Source: Nitzschia sp. pyKryTriq1 (lineage: Eukaryota > Bacillariophyta > Bacillariophyceae > Bacillariales > Bacillariaceae). Taken from it: a DNA stretch of 64,000 bases. Where the stretch lies: assembly GCA_956465555.1 (NCBI GenBank), contig OY101126.1, positions 1,096,501 to 1,160,500 on the forward strand, read 5' to 3'. Under the pieces are notes generated by a model. That model was given only the letters and a program-made list of their open reading frames with translations, had not been told where the DNA came from and ran no database searches. A program made the translations under genes and the position numbers. Of this stretch, positions 51,726 through 63,334 are shown piece by piece (position 1 is the first letter of the stretch; the number at the start of each line of letters is the position of its first letter).

Positions 51726-52964
51726 ATGTGGACCCCCATTGCATCTCTGATCGCTGCCTATTATTTACTGGACGCTTCTGCATCCCATTGCTTTCTTCCA
51801 GTGCTTACGATATCTGCTAAAGCAAGTCGAATAATCAGCAACAACAACATGCCGACTCCTCCTAATAAGGGCGACACCAGTGGTAGTGGCAGCACGAAGA
51901 TTCCGCTGATCCAGTTGCCTACATGGAACGAGGAAAATAATGGCAGTGATGGCGGAGATGATGATACAGAAATAATTGCTTCACAACTCGTCCATGCCTT
52001 GCAATCGAGCGGCTTTTTGTTGGTGCAGAGCCCAGACTTGAATGTGGAACTGCAAGAATCCGCCTTGCATGCTGCTTCGCAGGTCCTGATCGGAAGTCGT
52101 ACAACACAGGATGGCGATGATGATGACAAGGCAGCCGAAAACTCGACTGGAGTAGAAGGAGTCATTGATCATCCGACTGACCCCAAACTCTATCTCATGT
52201 TGGGATCTGTGGACGAGATCGCCACCAAATGCAAGAAGAAAACGGCAAAGGGAACGGGATTAGAAGATCCAGCCACGGTACTGGCTACCTATTGGGAGGC
52301 ATTGGAACGAGTCAAACGGCAAGTTTTGACGTGTATCGCTGTGGGGCTGAAACTCGAACCCACCTATTTTGTCAAGCTACATTCCAAAAATCGATCCGCG
52401 CTCCGTCTGTTGCACTATCCCTCTCCTCCACCCACCGGCAAGAAAGGCGTGGATAACGATGATAACAGGACAAATAATACTGAACCCGGGGGCCCTACCA
52501 TTCGTTGCAAGCCTCATTCCGATTATGGAAGTATTACATTACTATTGACGGATGGTGTTCCAGGTCTGGAAGCGTTGATTGAAGACGCGTGGACACCAGT
52601 TCCCTACGCAAAAGGGGCTCTTGTCGTAAACATTGGAAGTCTCTTGCAGGATTGGACCAATGGCAAATTGTTGGCGACGCTGCATCGAGTAGTGGCTGTG
52701 GACAATAGTAGTACAGATACGAGCGACGAGGACAATGCCAAGGTAGCTCCACCCCGCACGAGTCTAGCCTTTTTTGCCGATCCCGATCCGGAAGTCAGTG
52801 CGACACTCCAAGATCCCGCCGGAATGGTACCCACTGCCAACATGTACAAGAGTGTCGCCGATTATATTCAATGGCGGTCAGGGGGGAAGGGGCGACAGCG
52901 GAGTGGTCTGGCGTTTTCAAAAGAAGAAGAGGAACGAGCCAAGAGAGCTCGGACCGATTTGTGA
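51726..52964 (+). CDS. 2-oxoglutarate/Fe(II)-dependent oxygenase, isopenicillin-N-synthase type
   Basis: The 412-residue frame contains the double-stranded beta-helix iron site: H264 and D266 in CKPHSDYGSITLL, H320 in ATLHRVV, and the 2-oxoglutarate-binding Arg344 in PRTSLAFF. The N-terminal DIOX_N-like part (IPLIQLP ... LVHALQSSGFLLVQ) and the LRLLHYP strand before the iron site are as in plant/fungal family members. These oxidise small molecules such as hormones and alkaloid or penicillin-type intermediates; the substrate here is unknown. The start is ambiguous: 51726 adds a hydrophobic head (PIASLIAAYYLLDASASHCF) that could be a targeting signal, while 51849 gives MPTPPNKGD and a cytosolic protein. 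Asp-rich loops interrupt the fold at 78-81, 129-134 and 242-252. Confidence 0.85.
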   Translation: MWTPIASLIAAYYLLDASASHCFLPVLTISAKASRIISNNNMPTPPNKGDTSGSGSTKIPLIQLPTWNEENNGSDGGDDDTEIIASQLVHALQSSGFLLVQSPDLNVELQESALHAASQVLIGSRTTQDGDDDDKAAENSTGVEGVIDHPTDPKLYLMLGSVDEIATKCKKKTAKGTGLEDPATVLATYWEALERVKRQVLTCIAVGLKLEPTYFVKLHSKNRSALRLLHYPSPPPTGKKGVDNDDNRTNNTEPGGPTIRCKPHSDYGSITLLLTDGVPGLEALIEDAWTPVPYAKGALVVNIGSLLQDWTNGKLLATLHRVVAVDNSSTDTSDEDNAKVAPPRTSLAFFADPDPEVSATLQDPAGMVPTANMYKSVADYIQWRSGGKGRQRSGLAFSKEEEERAKRARTDL

Positions 52965-53059
52965 ATAATGAAAACACTACACTCCTATAGAGTAAACAAT
53001 TTTATGCAGCAAAATCTTCCAAAACCCTTGTTCCGCCCTTCTCTCTTTACCTACATACG
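52965..53059. other. Convergent 3' spacer
   Basis: Only 95 bp separate the oxygenase stop from the stop of the convergent DUF285 gene. Confidence 0.4.
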
Positions 53060-55171
53060 CTACAGAGTACAGTTGTGGCAAAATGGACCGATGAAACGCC
53101 CTTGGTGATAGGTCGGCGTCGATGAGTCCACGCATGCCGAATCCTTGAAGAGTCTATCGTCTAGGGGTATGGAATCGTGACTTGAACTATACAAGTCATT
53201 CAAAGCGGAATCGGCGGTGATTGGTTCGTCCGTTGGACATCGAAGCTTTAAGGTATGTCTCCAATCACACAAACTTTGATTGAAATTCGTCGCCCCCCAA
53301 AAGATACCTCCCATCTCAACGACATTGCTCAAGTCCCAAGGCAAATGTTGATTGAAAGCGATTGCGCCTCGAAACATAAGGTCCATATATTGAACCGAAC
53401 TGACATTCCAATCCCTGTGGATCGTAAAAGATTACAGCGTCAGTGTTCAATCAATCTATATCAATCTTGGCTTGACCAAAAATGTCAATATCGAAACTTA
53501 CTTGATATCACCATTGAATGCGTATGCATTTGAAAACATACCCGACATATCCTCGACAGTGTCAGTGTTCCAGTACAAATCTTGGTTGAACGTCGAAGCG
53601 TCCGCAAACATAAAACTCATATCTTTGACCACGGTGAAATTCCAATCCAAAGGTTGGTTGAAACTAGCTGCTCCACGAAACATTCCCGACACGTCCTCCG
53701 CACGGCGCATATCCCAATCGGTGATGCTATCGCTGTTGAAGGAAGCAGCGTCCATGAACATTTCATCGAATTTGTAGCCAAGCCCCGTATCCCAATTCAG
53801 ATCTTGACTGAAATTTGATGCACCTGAAAATGCCTGGTCGAATCGTTCGATTTTGCTAACATTCCAATCGACAGGTTGGTTGAAACTAGAAGCACGCTGA
53901 AAGACACGCTCCAGACTGTTTATATTGGTCTCTTCAATATTCCACCCATCAATTCTTCCATTGAAGCTATTGCAGCCCTGGAACATCCCCCGAAATCCCT
54001 CCATTTTGGGCGAGAAGCGCCACAGGTGTAGATCTTGATTGAAAGACGTGACATCGCGAAAGATGTTAATCATGGATTTGACGTTGGAAACGTTCCAACT
54101 ACCGACACCCTCACCGATAAAAGCCGAAGCACCGTGGAACATGTGATCCATGTCTTCAATGTTGGACGTTTTCCAATTGCCAAGTCCTCCCATGCCTCGA
54201 AAGCTCTTGGCAAATTCGAACATTCTCCCGACAAGCTGCGCCGAACGGACATCCCATATGGAAAGGTCTTGATCAAAGGCCTCACAAGTGCGAAAACATT
54301 TTCGAAAATCTGTCACCTGACTGACATTCCACATGGAAATATCTTGGTTAAAGGCTCGCGACCCATCGAACATACCTTCGAAAGATTCAGCAGAGGAAGT
54401 ATCCCAGCCATCTAATGGCTCGTTAAATTCTTGGTACAAATGTCTAGATTCGTCTCTTCCATAATGTGAGAATAGGTGATTGAAATCGGTAATGTTGGAG
54501 ACGCACCAGCCACCAATCGGATATCCATACTCTTGTGCGATTTCTGAATTCGGTGTCGGATCTTTCAAGTATGCCAGAACGGCGGCTTGGAGCTCTTCGG
54601 TCGTTTGAAAACATTCTTGGGACCACTGCAGTGGCGTTGTTGCCAAATTGGAAAAGGCAGTTGTATTCATAGACGCATTTTCGTCCGCTCGTCGAATTCC
54701 CAGCACAAACACCAGAACTGCAATCAATGTTGTTGACAAAATAGCGACGGACAGAATGCGAGTGGTCCAAACGCGCTTATGTTCTTCTTTCTCGTCCATG
54801 GTTCTCTCGGCCGGGTCGTCGTATTCTAAATCTTCGTCCACGAATTCTCCATCCACCAAGTATTTATTCTTTCGTGGGGTGTTCGTTTCGCTCGATGGTG
54901 GTCTTGCGGGAGGTGGTGCTGGCGATGCCTCCGAGGACGTAGTAGCAGGAGGAGAAGAAGAAGAAGAAGAAGCCCAGGGACGTCTTGCTGGTGAGGCAGC
55001 AGGAGGCAATGTTCGGTGTTTGAGGCCGATCTTCTTGAGCCGTTCGCGTTTTGCCTTGACCCGATCCATCAACTCGAGAATATCGTTCAAATCACCATCC
55101 TCCTCCGATTTGGCAGACTGCAATGCTGCACCATCAGCGTCGACGACGTGACGCGCCGAAACCGTTACCAT
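53060..55171 (-). CDS. DUF285 (BspA-type) repeat protein, type II membrane anchor (one intron)
   Basis: Exons 55171-53502 and 53414-53060 give 674 residues; the 87 bp intron starts GTAAGT and ends CCACAG and joining restores GDIKDWNVSSV. After a Pro/Ser/Ala-rich cytosolic head (1-136) comes a membrane helix at 137-158. The extracellular/lumenal part is built of about a dozen repeats of the form F-N-Q-D-x-x-x-W-D-V-S...M-x-x-M-F-x-G-A-x-x (e.g. MFDGSRAFNQDISMWNVSQV). The intron cuts inside a repeat unit. Such repeats, related to leucine-rich repeats, were first known from bacterial surface proteins (BspA, mycoplasma) and are abundant in diatoms. Binding of surface or extracellular partners is the usual inference. 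The last stretch (CPTDEPITADSALN...) is non-repeat with four Cys. Confidence 0.85.
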
Positions 55172-56052
55172 CTGTTGTCCATATGATAAATATGATGTTC
55201 AAGCTACGGATCTTTTGGGTTATGATGTGGTGTGCGGAGAGTGGTGTTTGAGAAGTGATGGTTATTGTGGTGAGGAGAGGAGAGGAGGGATTATTATTAG
55301 ACTTGCACACAGGTTCACGGATCATCAAAAGGAACAAACATCGTCGTGCAGAAAGAAGATGCTTCCGCGCAGCAGCGGATCCGGGTCATCGCGAGACAGC
55401 TCGTATCTATCGGGCATATAATGTCGGGATGTCGATCGTGAGAAATTTCAATAAGTATGCAGTATTTATTCGTACCGGTACCGACCAGGTACATCATATT
55501 GGAATACAAGTATGGAGATCGCGTCTGGATCGCGTTTCAAGTTGTTGCATGATGATCGATAATGAGCGGGTCATTGATCGATGTAATGCTGTACAGTACT
55601 CGTAGTTGTCGACAAAGAGAAAAACTAAGCCAGTACCTTTCAGAAAAAGAGCGATCACCGCAAAATCAGCCAGGCAGGGATCAAGAGGTCGTGAAAATGC
55701 ACTTTCATTGCACCTCTCGAACAATCGTAAAACGATGAAGACTGCATCTCGAAGTGTACACGAAAAGCCGAAATCTGATGACAAAGTGTTCGTCTTCGTG
55801 TCGCTTTAGAGAAGATTGGCGTCAGCGACTCCGACCAAACGCTCTCCTTTTGCGGGAAACTTGGGTGCTGCTGCTGGCAGACACACGGACAAACTGATAA
55901 AAAAATAATTGACGAATGCGCAAGCGAGAGAACCACGTTGTTGACGACGTTGCACAAACGAGCATGCTCACAAAATTTGTCGGCACCACCACAGATAGTA
56001 TCTTCTTTTCAACGTATCCTTTCTCTTCTTCTTTCTATCAACAATAATAGCA
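55172..56052. other. Divergent spacer
   Basis: 881 bp with GTACCGGTACC at 55472-55482 and no gene I can support. Short open frames on both strands lack features. Confidence 0.45.
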
Positions 56053-56682
56053 ATGAGCTCTCCAATGATGACAACTACTACCCGCATTGTGGCACGTTCC
56101 GCTGCGAAAACTATGGTGAATGATAGCATGGCCTTCTATCCTTCCAAAACCTCCGCTACAAACGCAATGAAGGGCGACTCCTTTGCCTATTACGCGAGCA
56201 CCACAGGCGCCATAAGAATACCCAAGACGTCCACGAACTATAACATGCCGTTTATTCGAAATCAAAATCAAGAGCCTGCTGCACAAGCCGTCTCAAAATA
56301 CTCGCGTGCCGAACTTGAGTCCATGTTTGCCAAGAGCCGTGTGGCACAGCAACAGCCGGCAACGAGAAGCCAAAATCTCGCCGCCGCTTCCACCGGGGAT
56401 AGTTTCGCCTTTTATCCCGCTGGAAGGAACACAGCTGTGAATAACAAGACGACAAGTGCGAAAGATACATCGTTCGCCTTCTATCCTTCGCAGGGAGTGA
56501 CAAGAGATCAAGAACAACTTGTTTTGGCCGCTTCAAAGAAATCCAAGAAGCAGCCTTGCACTTCTTCAAATGCTCAAGCCGCTGCAGAAGAAGCCAGTGA
56601 CAACAACATGTCGCTCTTTGCTGCGGGATCTTTCGCCATGGGGCTCATGGTGCAGGCCGGACGCACATTAGCTAGACCTTAA
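56053..56682 (+). CDS. Short protein with four SFAFYP-type motifs
   Basis: The 209-residue protein repeats a seven-residue theme: DSMAFYPS, DSFAYYAS, DSFAFYPA and TSFAFYPS at roughly residues 24, 42, 115 and 138. Low-complexity Ala/Ser/Gln/Asn sequence lies between them. A helix with KYSRAELESMFAKSRV lies in the middle, and the C-terminus ends in SLFAAGSFAMGLMVQAGRTL, a weak amphipathic or membrane-peripheral helix. No signal peptide. I do not recognise the family. The repeated D-S-F-A-F-Y-P peptides look like short linear docking motifs for one partner; that is inference. The frame is intact and the motif conservation between copies supports coding. Confidence 0.65.
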   Translation: MSSPMMTTTTRIVARSAAKTMVNDSMAFYPSKTSATNAMKGDSFAYYASTTGAIRIPKTSTNYNMPFIRNQNQEPAAQAVSKYSRAELESMFAKSRVAQQQPATRSQNLAAASTGDSFAFYPAGRNTAVNNKTTSAKDTSFAFYPSQGVTRDQEQLVLAASKKSKKQPCTSSNAQAAAEEASDNNMSLFAAGSFAMGLMVQAGRTLARP

Positions 56683-57522
56683 TCCGGTTTCTTCCGTGAT
56701 CTTAGCCATACTTGTTTCCTGAAACTGATTGTTTTTTCTTTGGTTTTACTACTCCTACTACATCTTTTAACACCATTCTTTTTCATTATTTAGTACGAAA
56801 TGCAAGTTGTCTACTTCAGCACAATCAAATCAGAGGCTTCATTATTAATACAGTAGCGAAACTAAAATTGCCCTTGGCGGCATGTATGTTCAAGACGGCC
56901 AACAAGAACAACAACCTTGGATCGATCGATCGATCGATCGTCACTCTTCTCTTTGACACTGACTTGACACTCCTCAACCGTTCACTCATCTTCGGGTTTC
57001 GCAGACAAACTGACAACAACACATCGATCCGTTGATTTGATTGGATGGCCTGCGTCGCAGTTGATTTGGCCTTTAAATAATGAAACCTTGTGTACATACC
57101 GGTACTACCGTACCGGTAGTCTCTCTACCTAGAGTAGAGTCCTTGAGTACTATTACTCTGCCAGCTTGTCGATCATGTCGGCAGATGCATGTTGATAGTT
57201 GTGTTGGACAAACAAAGGAAGACGTGAAATGACAACAGCAATAGCTCTAGAAAGTGGACTGGATCGGTTGGTTATTATTTTAGACCTTCCTCGAAACCGG
57301 CGCCCGTTGTTTCAATAAACTTGTCTGTACCGGGTTTTCTTGGCAACACCATCATCGGCCAAGGATCTTGAAAAGGGGTCCCTAATAATGACCAGAATAG
57401 AGAACAGATTTGTATTTTCCTAGAGTCCGTCTCCTTTTAAAGGTGATCTACTCCTAGCTACTAGTAGTACTACGCAGCTACTGACTGTGCTTGTGCGTGC
57501 TGATACTAGTAGTATGTTTTAA
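56683..57522. other. Convergent spacer
   Basis: 840 bp. (GATC)n at 56917-56940, TACCGGTACTACCGTACCGGTAG near 57097-57119, then a CTAGTAGTAGTAC-type stretch (57460-57520). No gene seen. Confidence 0.45.
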
Positions 57523-58977
57523 TCAAGGCGACGCCGCGGGAAGAGGATCCTGACCGATATCCTGACTCTCCAGCCACCTGTCGAAGAGGGGGCCGAATCG
57601 ATCGACCTGGTGGATGACACGGGATACCGATCCGTCAAAGTCGGTAAACCAACCATCCTCGTTCGTCAAATTGAATTCCACGCCGAGAAAAGTCTTACCT
57701 TCAATGGCTCCTGGAAAGGGAATACTATTATGGTCTTTGCCTGGTTGGGTCTTTTTTATGTTCTCTTCATGCGCCCGGAATATCTCCGAGGCTTGCACCC
57801 CTACCGTGTTGACGATTCCCCCACCACGGTTGGGCCAGGCAGTTGCGAATGGCAATTGGCCGGAATAATACAAGTAATCATGTATAGTCTGATCGTCGTA
57901 ATCGCCATCGAAATAGCATGCCGGATCCTTGCACCATTGTTGCATTTCCGCATACATCACTTCGAAATACTTGAGCATGGCGGCTCTCGTCCCAATGGTC
58001 GATCCCGAACACAACATGACTTCATCTAACTGAATCCCCTTGCACGTTTTGAATGGGTGGTCCGTAAGCCAATGCGTGGTTCGTAGCTGGGCGTACTCCT
58101 CAAAGACCTGGAGTCCCTTGACAACGGGAGATCCCGGTCCGAACGGGTCCCGCTGAAAGAATGTATCGCGGACATCCACGGTCAAAATCGGCCCCGTACA
58201 GGTTGGACATTCCCTGAGCCAATCGGCTTGTAAGGGATAGCGACTCCATCGAGTCTTGATATCCAAATACGGGACAGCGCACATTTCTTTGTTCTGAGCT
58301 TTGAAGGTACAGGGAGCCGTTTCGGGAATTTTGGGAGTGACATTTCGATAGGCGAAATACTTGAGCACCTCTTGGGAGACATCTGGCGATACGCCCAAGA
58401 TGATATGGCCTTGAAATCCTGATTTGCGAAGCGAACCGACAAAGCGTTGATATACGGACAATCCATAGCCGGTGGCCATTCCCATCACGGTCGCCGTCGA
58501 GGAATCTCCTTGGTAGTCTTTGCCGACATAGAGATTCGGGTCACTGACATCGACTCCCGCGGTCGTTCGTTTGAGACTCTTGTCGATAGGATTTCGTTGG
58601 ACCATCTGCGGATTCAAGCGCATTTCGGGCAATTTATCGTATGCTGTCTCGAGCGGCAGCTTCTTCTTATTCTCGCTTGATGAAGAAGAAGATGATTGTG
58701 GGTCCGTTGCGATTTTTCTAGCACTACTTGTACCAGTGCTTGAAGAAGAAGGAACGCCTTTCGAAGTATCCACGAGCATGCTGCTACCGGTTGAATAAGT
58801 TGGTACTTCCGGTCCGGACAGAAACACCAGCAGGCATATTATTGATACGACGCTCGAAACTGTGAGAATGCAATATTTCTTCAGGGAGGCAGATGACGTA
58901 ATACTATCATTACCCCACCTCCTTTCGCGAAGGAGTTTTCGTCGTGACGTGAACGATGTCGGTGCTACCCGTACCAT
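57523..58977 (-). CDS. Type II membrane glycosyltransferase-like protein (DVRD motif)
   Basis: The 484-residue protein has a basic head, one membrane anchor at 35-54 and a Ser-rich stem (66-104), the plan of Golgi glycosyltransferases. The lumenal part begins with VMGMATGYGLSVYQRFVGSL and a Rossmann-like strand (GHIILGVSP). It then shows ILTVDVRDTFFQRDPFG (Asp268, Asp271), an acidic motif that can serve as the metal/nucleotide-sugar DxD site of a GT-A fold. WPNRGGGIVNTVGVQASEI and VIHQVDRF near the end match the tail of plant and algal relatives annotated as glycosyltransferase-like. Intronless. Donor and acceptor sugars unknown. It neighbours a GT2 synthase gene on the same strand 0.7 kb upstream. 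Confidence 0.65.
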   Translation of the reverse strand: MVRVAPTSFTSRRKLLRERRWGNDSITSSASLKKYCILTVSSVVSIICLLVFLSGPEVPTYSTGSSMLVDTSKGVPSSSSTGTSSARKIATDPQSSSSSSSENKKKLPLETAYDKLPEMRLNPQMVQRNPIDKSLKRTTAGVDVSDPNLYVGKDYQGDSSTATVMGMATGYGLSVYQRFVGSLRKSGFQGHIILGVSPDVSQEVLKYFAYRNVTPKIPETAPCTFKAQNKEMCAVPYLDIKTRWSRYPLQADWLRECPTCTGPILTVDVRDTFFQRDPFGPGSPVVKGLQVFEEYAQLRTTHWLTDHPFKTCKGIQLDEVMLCSGSTIGTRAAMLKYFEVMYAEMQQWCKDPACYFDGDYDDQTIHDYLYYSGQLPFATAWPNRGGGIVNTVGVQASEIFRAHEENIKKTQPGKDHNSIPFPGAIEGKTFLGVEFNLTNEDGWFTDFDGSVSRVIHQVDRFGPLFDRWLESQDIGQDPLPAASP

Positions 58978-59712
58978 GATGCTGCTGCTGATGATGCTTT
59001 ATTTCTTCTTGCGGAAACAATCAAATGCTGCGATCGATGTCTTGAACAGAGAGGAGTCATACCGGTAGGTCACAATAGAATCGCCTTGTGCTGATGGTGC
59101 GGGGAAACCGCAAAGCTTGCAATAAAAGATATGCATCACGCGTACCTGGTACGAGGAGGAGTCAGTACTGCAGTACGCTGTACCAGGTACTGGTATGGAT
59201 ACCACCAGAATCCAGCGGTACTGGTACGCTGTACCGAACTTGTACGAATAAAATACGTACATACAGTAGCTCAGGAATAGATGATACGTACAAACGGACA
59301 GACTCATCCTAGTCTGTCCACCGACGGTCGAGAAGTGGTCGTTGCCATGGTCGCGTTGCCGGATTGGTTCGGTCGGACGGGTCAACAAAAATTACAGTAT
59401 GTCCAGCATAGCGAGCGCGCGCGGAAATTTTTGTCGGCGGTCATCGGCGGAGAAGATGATGCTTGTCTCGTATTCGTACTGTACAAACGACGAAGACTAT
59501 CACTTTCTTCCCACTTTCGTACCCTACGCTAGACTCTAGACTACTCACTTATAATTCACAAGTAGAGGGACCCTGCTATGCATTTTGACAGCGAATAATG
59601 CACACTGGGCCAAGTTGGGCAATGCAGAAGGAAAATGGCGCGAAGTAGTAAACAAACAAAAACTTTAGAAAGTGAATTCGATCGGCTGCTTATGATGTAA
59701 TGTTGAGACCTT
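58978..59712. other. Spacer between two glycosyltransferase genes
   Basis: 735 bp with a dense cluster of palindromes (TACCTGGTACGAGG, TACCAGGTACTGGTA and AGCGGTACTGGTACGCTGTACC) at 59142-59240. No gene seen. Confidence 0.45.
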
Positions 59713-62393
59713 TTAGACGTTCGGATCCTCGGCACCGGTGCCCATTGTTTCGATGACGTCGGTTCCCGGGAATTGTACCATATTGATATAAAACGCCAAT
59801 TCCTTGAGGACAAGGACACGAGCCGTGAGCGTCCTTTCCAAAGTGGTATCTTGGAGTCGGCCGTCGGGCTTTTTAGTACGCATGGCTTCCGTAATTATAT
59901 CCATGCTGAAGGACGCATTCATGGACCGATCCATAACACCACTCGTATGACTGCGGTGACTGACGGTAAGAACCGAATATTTTCGGCTCAAAGTACGCGG
60001 AAGAGGAACAGCAACCTCAGGAGCCACGCCATCGGGAATTTCAATCGCAGAATGCACAAAGGGATCTTGACCGTATTGTGCAGCACGTTTCTCGTCGTAC
60101 GTTCCCGTGAAGAGTTGACGTTTGGGGAGGGCAAACGGTGACTGGTGAATCAGAACTTCAGGATCGATCAACTGGAAAATAGCGTCAGTGTAAATGGGCT
60201 TGGCCACGTCTGAGCTGGTCTTGCGCTTGGTGACGACCCACTTGTTCAATCCCATTACGAAGCGGGCGTGACCCATGACTGTAACATGAACCTTGAAGAG
60301 CTCATAGGGGAAGCTGATTAACATGTATCGGAAATAGTCCCTTGGTACGAGAGTGGGCATCCGATAATGGATGCCATTGGTTCTATCTTTGGTAATATAC
60401 CACGCGGCAAATGTATTCGAAATTGGGACTTGCATGCAAAATCCAAGCAAACCTAGCAGGCGGTAGTCCACACAATCCCATCCGCATCCTCGCGTCAAGA
60501 AGACGATTGCAATCGGAACTGTGAAAGATGAGAGGTACACGTATAACTCTCGAAAGGGCAACAACAGGAAGATGCAGAATCGGGACCACAGAGTTAGGCC
60601 AGGGGCTCGACGGAAAGGGAGTGTAATCTGCCGAAGGGTGACCTGTTTTATTCCATGGATCGCAATCGGTGGTGAGATTATTTCAATTTTTCAACAGCCA
60701 TAGGACAAACGACAATTTGAGCAGAATCGAAACTTACTTCGAACCAGCCCTGAGACCACCGGAGGCGTTGTTTGAAGAGAGATGAGAAATCGGGAGGCGA
60801 TTCTTCGTACGACACAATCGTCGAGTCGTACGTCATGCGGTTTCCGGCAGCTTGGGCGCGGAAGGATGAGTCGACATCTTCGGTCAACATCCCTTCGTCC
60901 ATACCAGTCTCTACGAGTGTGTTATAGTCCCAGTAGCCATTGGATCCTCCAAAGAAACCAAAACCTCGAACGCATCGACCTCCTGCATGGGCGACTGCAT
61001 AGAGGACATCAAATTCCACGGCAATATATTTCAGACCATCTTGTACACAGCAGCGTCCCATAACCATGTTCGCCTTTTGGTCTTGCATAGTCTCGAGAGC
61101 GTACCGCCAAGCCTCAGGAATGGGCTGATGATCAGCATCGTACATGGCCAGCTGGGTAAATTCTTTCCCGCGAATGGATCCAAGTTCTTCGAAAAAGGCT
61201 AAACCTGCGTTAACATTTTCGGCCTTGGACGTTGAAGACAGAACATTCAGCTCGTGCACCATCACGTTCGGTGGGAGGTCGGGCTCGACTTTGCGGAGGC
61301 TTTCGAGGAGAGTAATCCGCTGCTCCTTCTTTCCGCCGTTATGGGCCAAGACAATGTCAAGTGTGGTCCCTTCTGGTAGCTCATGAATTGTCTGCGAGAC
61401 GGCTCGAATGGTATCGATCAAAACTGTCAGCTCGTTGGGAAGGTAGGCAGCCACGATGGCACCGAGCCGACGTTGTCCATTGATCTTTGGGCGAGAGTGG
61501 TGCAGCTTGCGCTGTCTCGCGGTGTAAGAGAATGAAGCTATCAGCTCGACCAACATCCATGCATTAACAAACACAATGGCGCCAATTGAGACCATGTAAA
61601 AAATCGCGACAACGTCTTCCCGGAGAAAGATGGCAACGCAGATTGGAAAGGCATACATTATTCCGAATACGTAAACGTATTGGATCTTGCGCTTGAGCCA
61701 GTCATCAAAGGTCGCAAGAAAAAGTCGCATGCGCTGTCTTGAAGCACTTTCGACATGAACGGCAGCATTCGCTGCCGTTCCCTCGTCTTCCGCGAGCGAG
61801 GCAGAGGTCCCATCGGTCTCGTAGGAAAGATCTTCGTCACTCTCACTATCGTATTTTCCGTTGGATCTAAAGGACGATTTCGATATTTGACCAACTGAAT
61901 TGTTGTTCATACTCGTAGACAACTGGAGCTTCTCCCCTGAATTGTTGCTCGGATGACGGACATGCTTCTTCTTGTGGTTTGAATGAGAACGCGCCGACAC
62001 GTCCAAACTATTCAAGGATTTGGTGAGAATGTGAATGATCTTGCCTTTTCTTGGACGAGAAGTCGCAACCCGGTCACTTCTGTCGAGGTCAAAAACCAAG
62101 TCTCCCAAGTCCAGGGAATCGTCACTAGACAGAGCCTCGCCCGCCATCCCACCAGACGACAACCCGCCAGAGACATCCCCAAGCGAAGATGATCCACCAG
62201 ACAACACACCAAAAGAAACACCTTGGCTACTCTTCCTCTGTGATTGACTCAACATCGGCGGAACAGTGTCCTCATACTCTTCCAGGAATGTATCGTAATC
62301 CACTGAAGAACCATCGTCCTCGTCCTCGTCAAGAATGCTGGGTCGAGGCCGACGGGGTCCTTCGTCATCGTCGTTTGGTTTATTTTGTTGCAT
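59713..62393 (-). CDS. GT2 processive glycosyltransferase, cellulose-synthase/chitin-synthase-like (one intron)
   Basis: Exons 62393-60738 and 60642-59713 give 861 residues; the 95 bp intron starts GTAAGT and ends AAAACAG in phase 0. A 230-residue acidic/Ser-rich head precedes two membrane helices (about 240-290). The catalytic domain carries the D, D, D, QxxRW signature: LGAIVAAYLPNE entry, D419-A-D421 (MYDADHQP), TEDVD (504-508) and Q542-R-L-R-W546. Exon 2 supplies several further membrane helices (ITLPFRR..LLLPFRELYVY, IAIVFLTRGC). Such enzymes polymerise a polysaccharide across the plasma membrane or Golgi. The QRLRW form and D-x-D spacing do not by themselves separate cellulose, chitin, mannan or alginate-type products. 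The intron falls right after the QxxRW helix. The C-terminal 170 residues are polar and cytosolic. Confidence 0.82.
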
Positions 62394-63334
62394 TTTAAAT
62401 CAAGTCGAAAGGCCAATGGTTCTCGCGTTAGACGTTGGACCTTGTGGGAAATTAATGGGAACAAGGAGCAATTCGTTGGCCGATGCCTTGTATTGTTGGA
62501 AGAAAATATTATGAGCTAGAGTAGACTCCACTACTAATAGTAGAGAGAATATTTCTCCTGCCTTCGCCACGCCTCTCGTTTCTCGTTCCTCTGTATGCGT
62601 CCGCCGCCGGCAGAGAGAGAAGAAGACGACGACCTCCGCAGTTTATTAATAAAAGTACCGGTACGAGGAGCACATACGGTACCTGGTGCGACGACGACTC
62701 CTCCTTCCTCCTCCTCAATTATTGTTCGGTTTGATATTTGTTTTGTTCCTAATCCCGAATTGCTTCCGGAAATAATACTTGTAAACTCAAGGAGGGAGGC
62801 ACCTTTTTTTCCTCCTTCACAATTATGTAATCCCGGATTTAAATAAGCCCTATTGCTCCGAACGCCTGAAAGATTTCAGGCGGGACGCACTATTTGCTTC
62901 CTCGAACCCACAACATTTAGGCCTCACACCTCTGAGAATACTGTACTGGTACTACTGTGGAAGGCATCCATACCTGTACTGGTATTTATAATAACACAAA
63001 ATGTTACTGTAGAGCTTGTACCAGATTCTACAGAGGTCGAGTCATGTGTGTCGAATCACGCGCCCCAATCGTGTGCTGGTTTGGAGTAGGGTTCTGAAGT
63101 TTCTTGCAAGGATGTTCTCCGCAGGTTCTCCGGTGGAAGTTTCCGGAAGTTCCTATGCCCGATTATTGGAAGATCCCGCAACTTCTCAATGTTGATGGGA
63201 GGACAGACGTCTGCTCCGGTACTAAGGAGTCTGTGTGGGGTGTTGGTTGTCCGTGGCAAATTTCTCTTTACTCATTACTAAAATCTTCTTCTTCACTAAA
63301 ATCTTCGTCTTCACTCCACTCTACAAGTTCATAT
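62394..63334. other. Upstream region of the GT2 gene and gene-free sequence
   Basis: Holds GTACCGGTAC at 62655-62664 followed by GGTACCTGG-type sequence, (CTCCTCCT)n near 62695-62715 and a CTTCTTCACTAAAATCTTC direct repeat at about 63284-63313. No supported gene. Confidence 0.45.
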
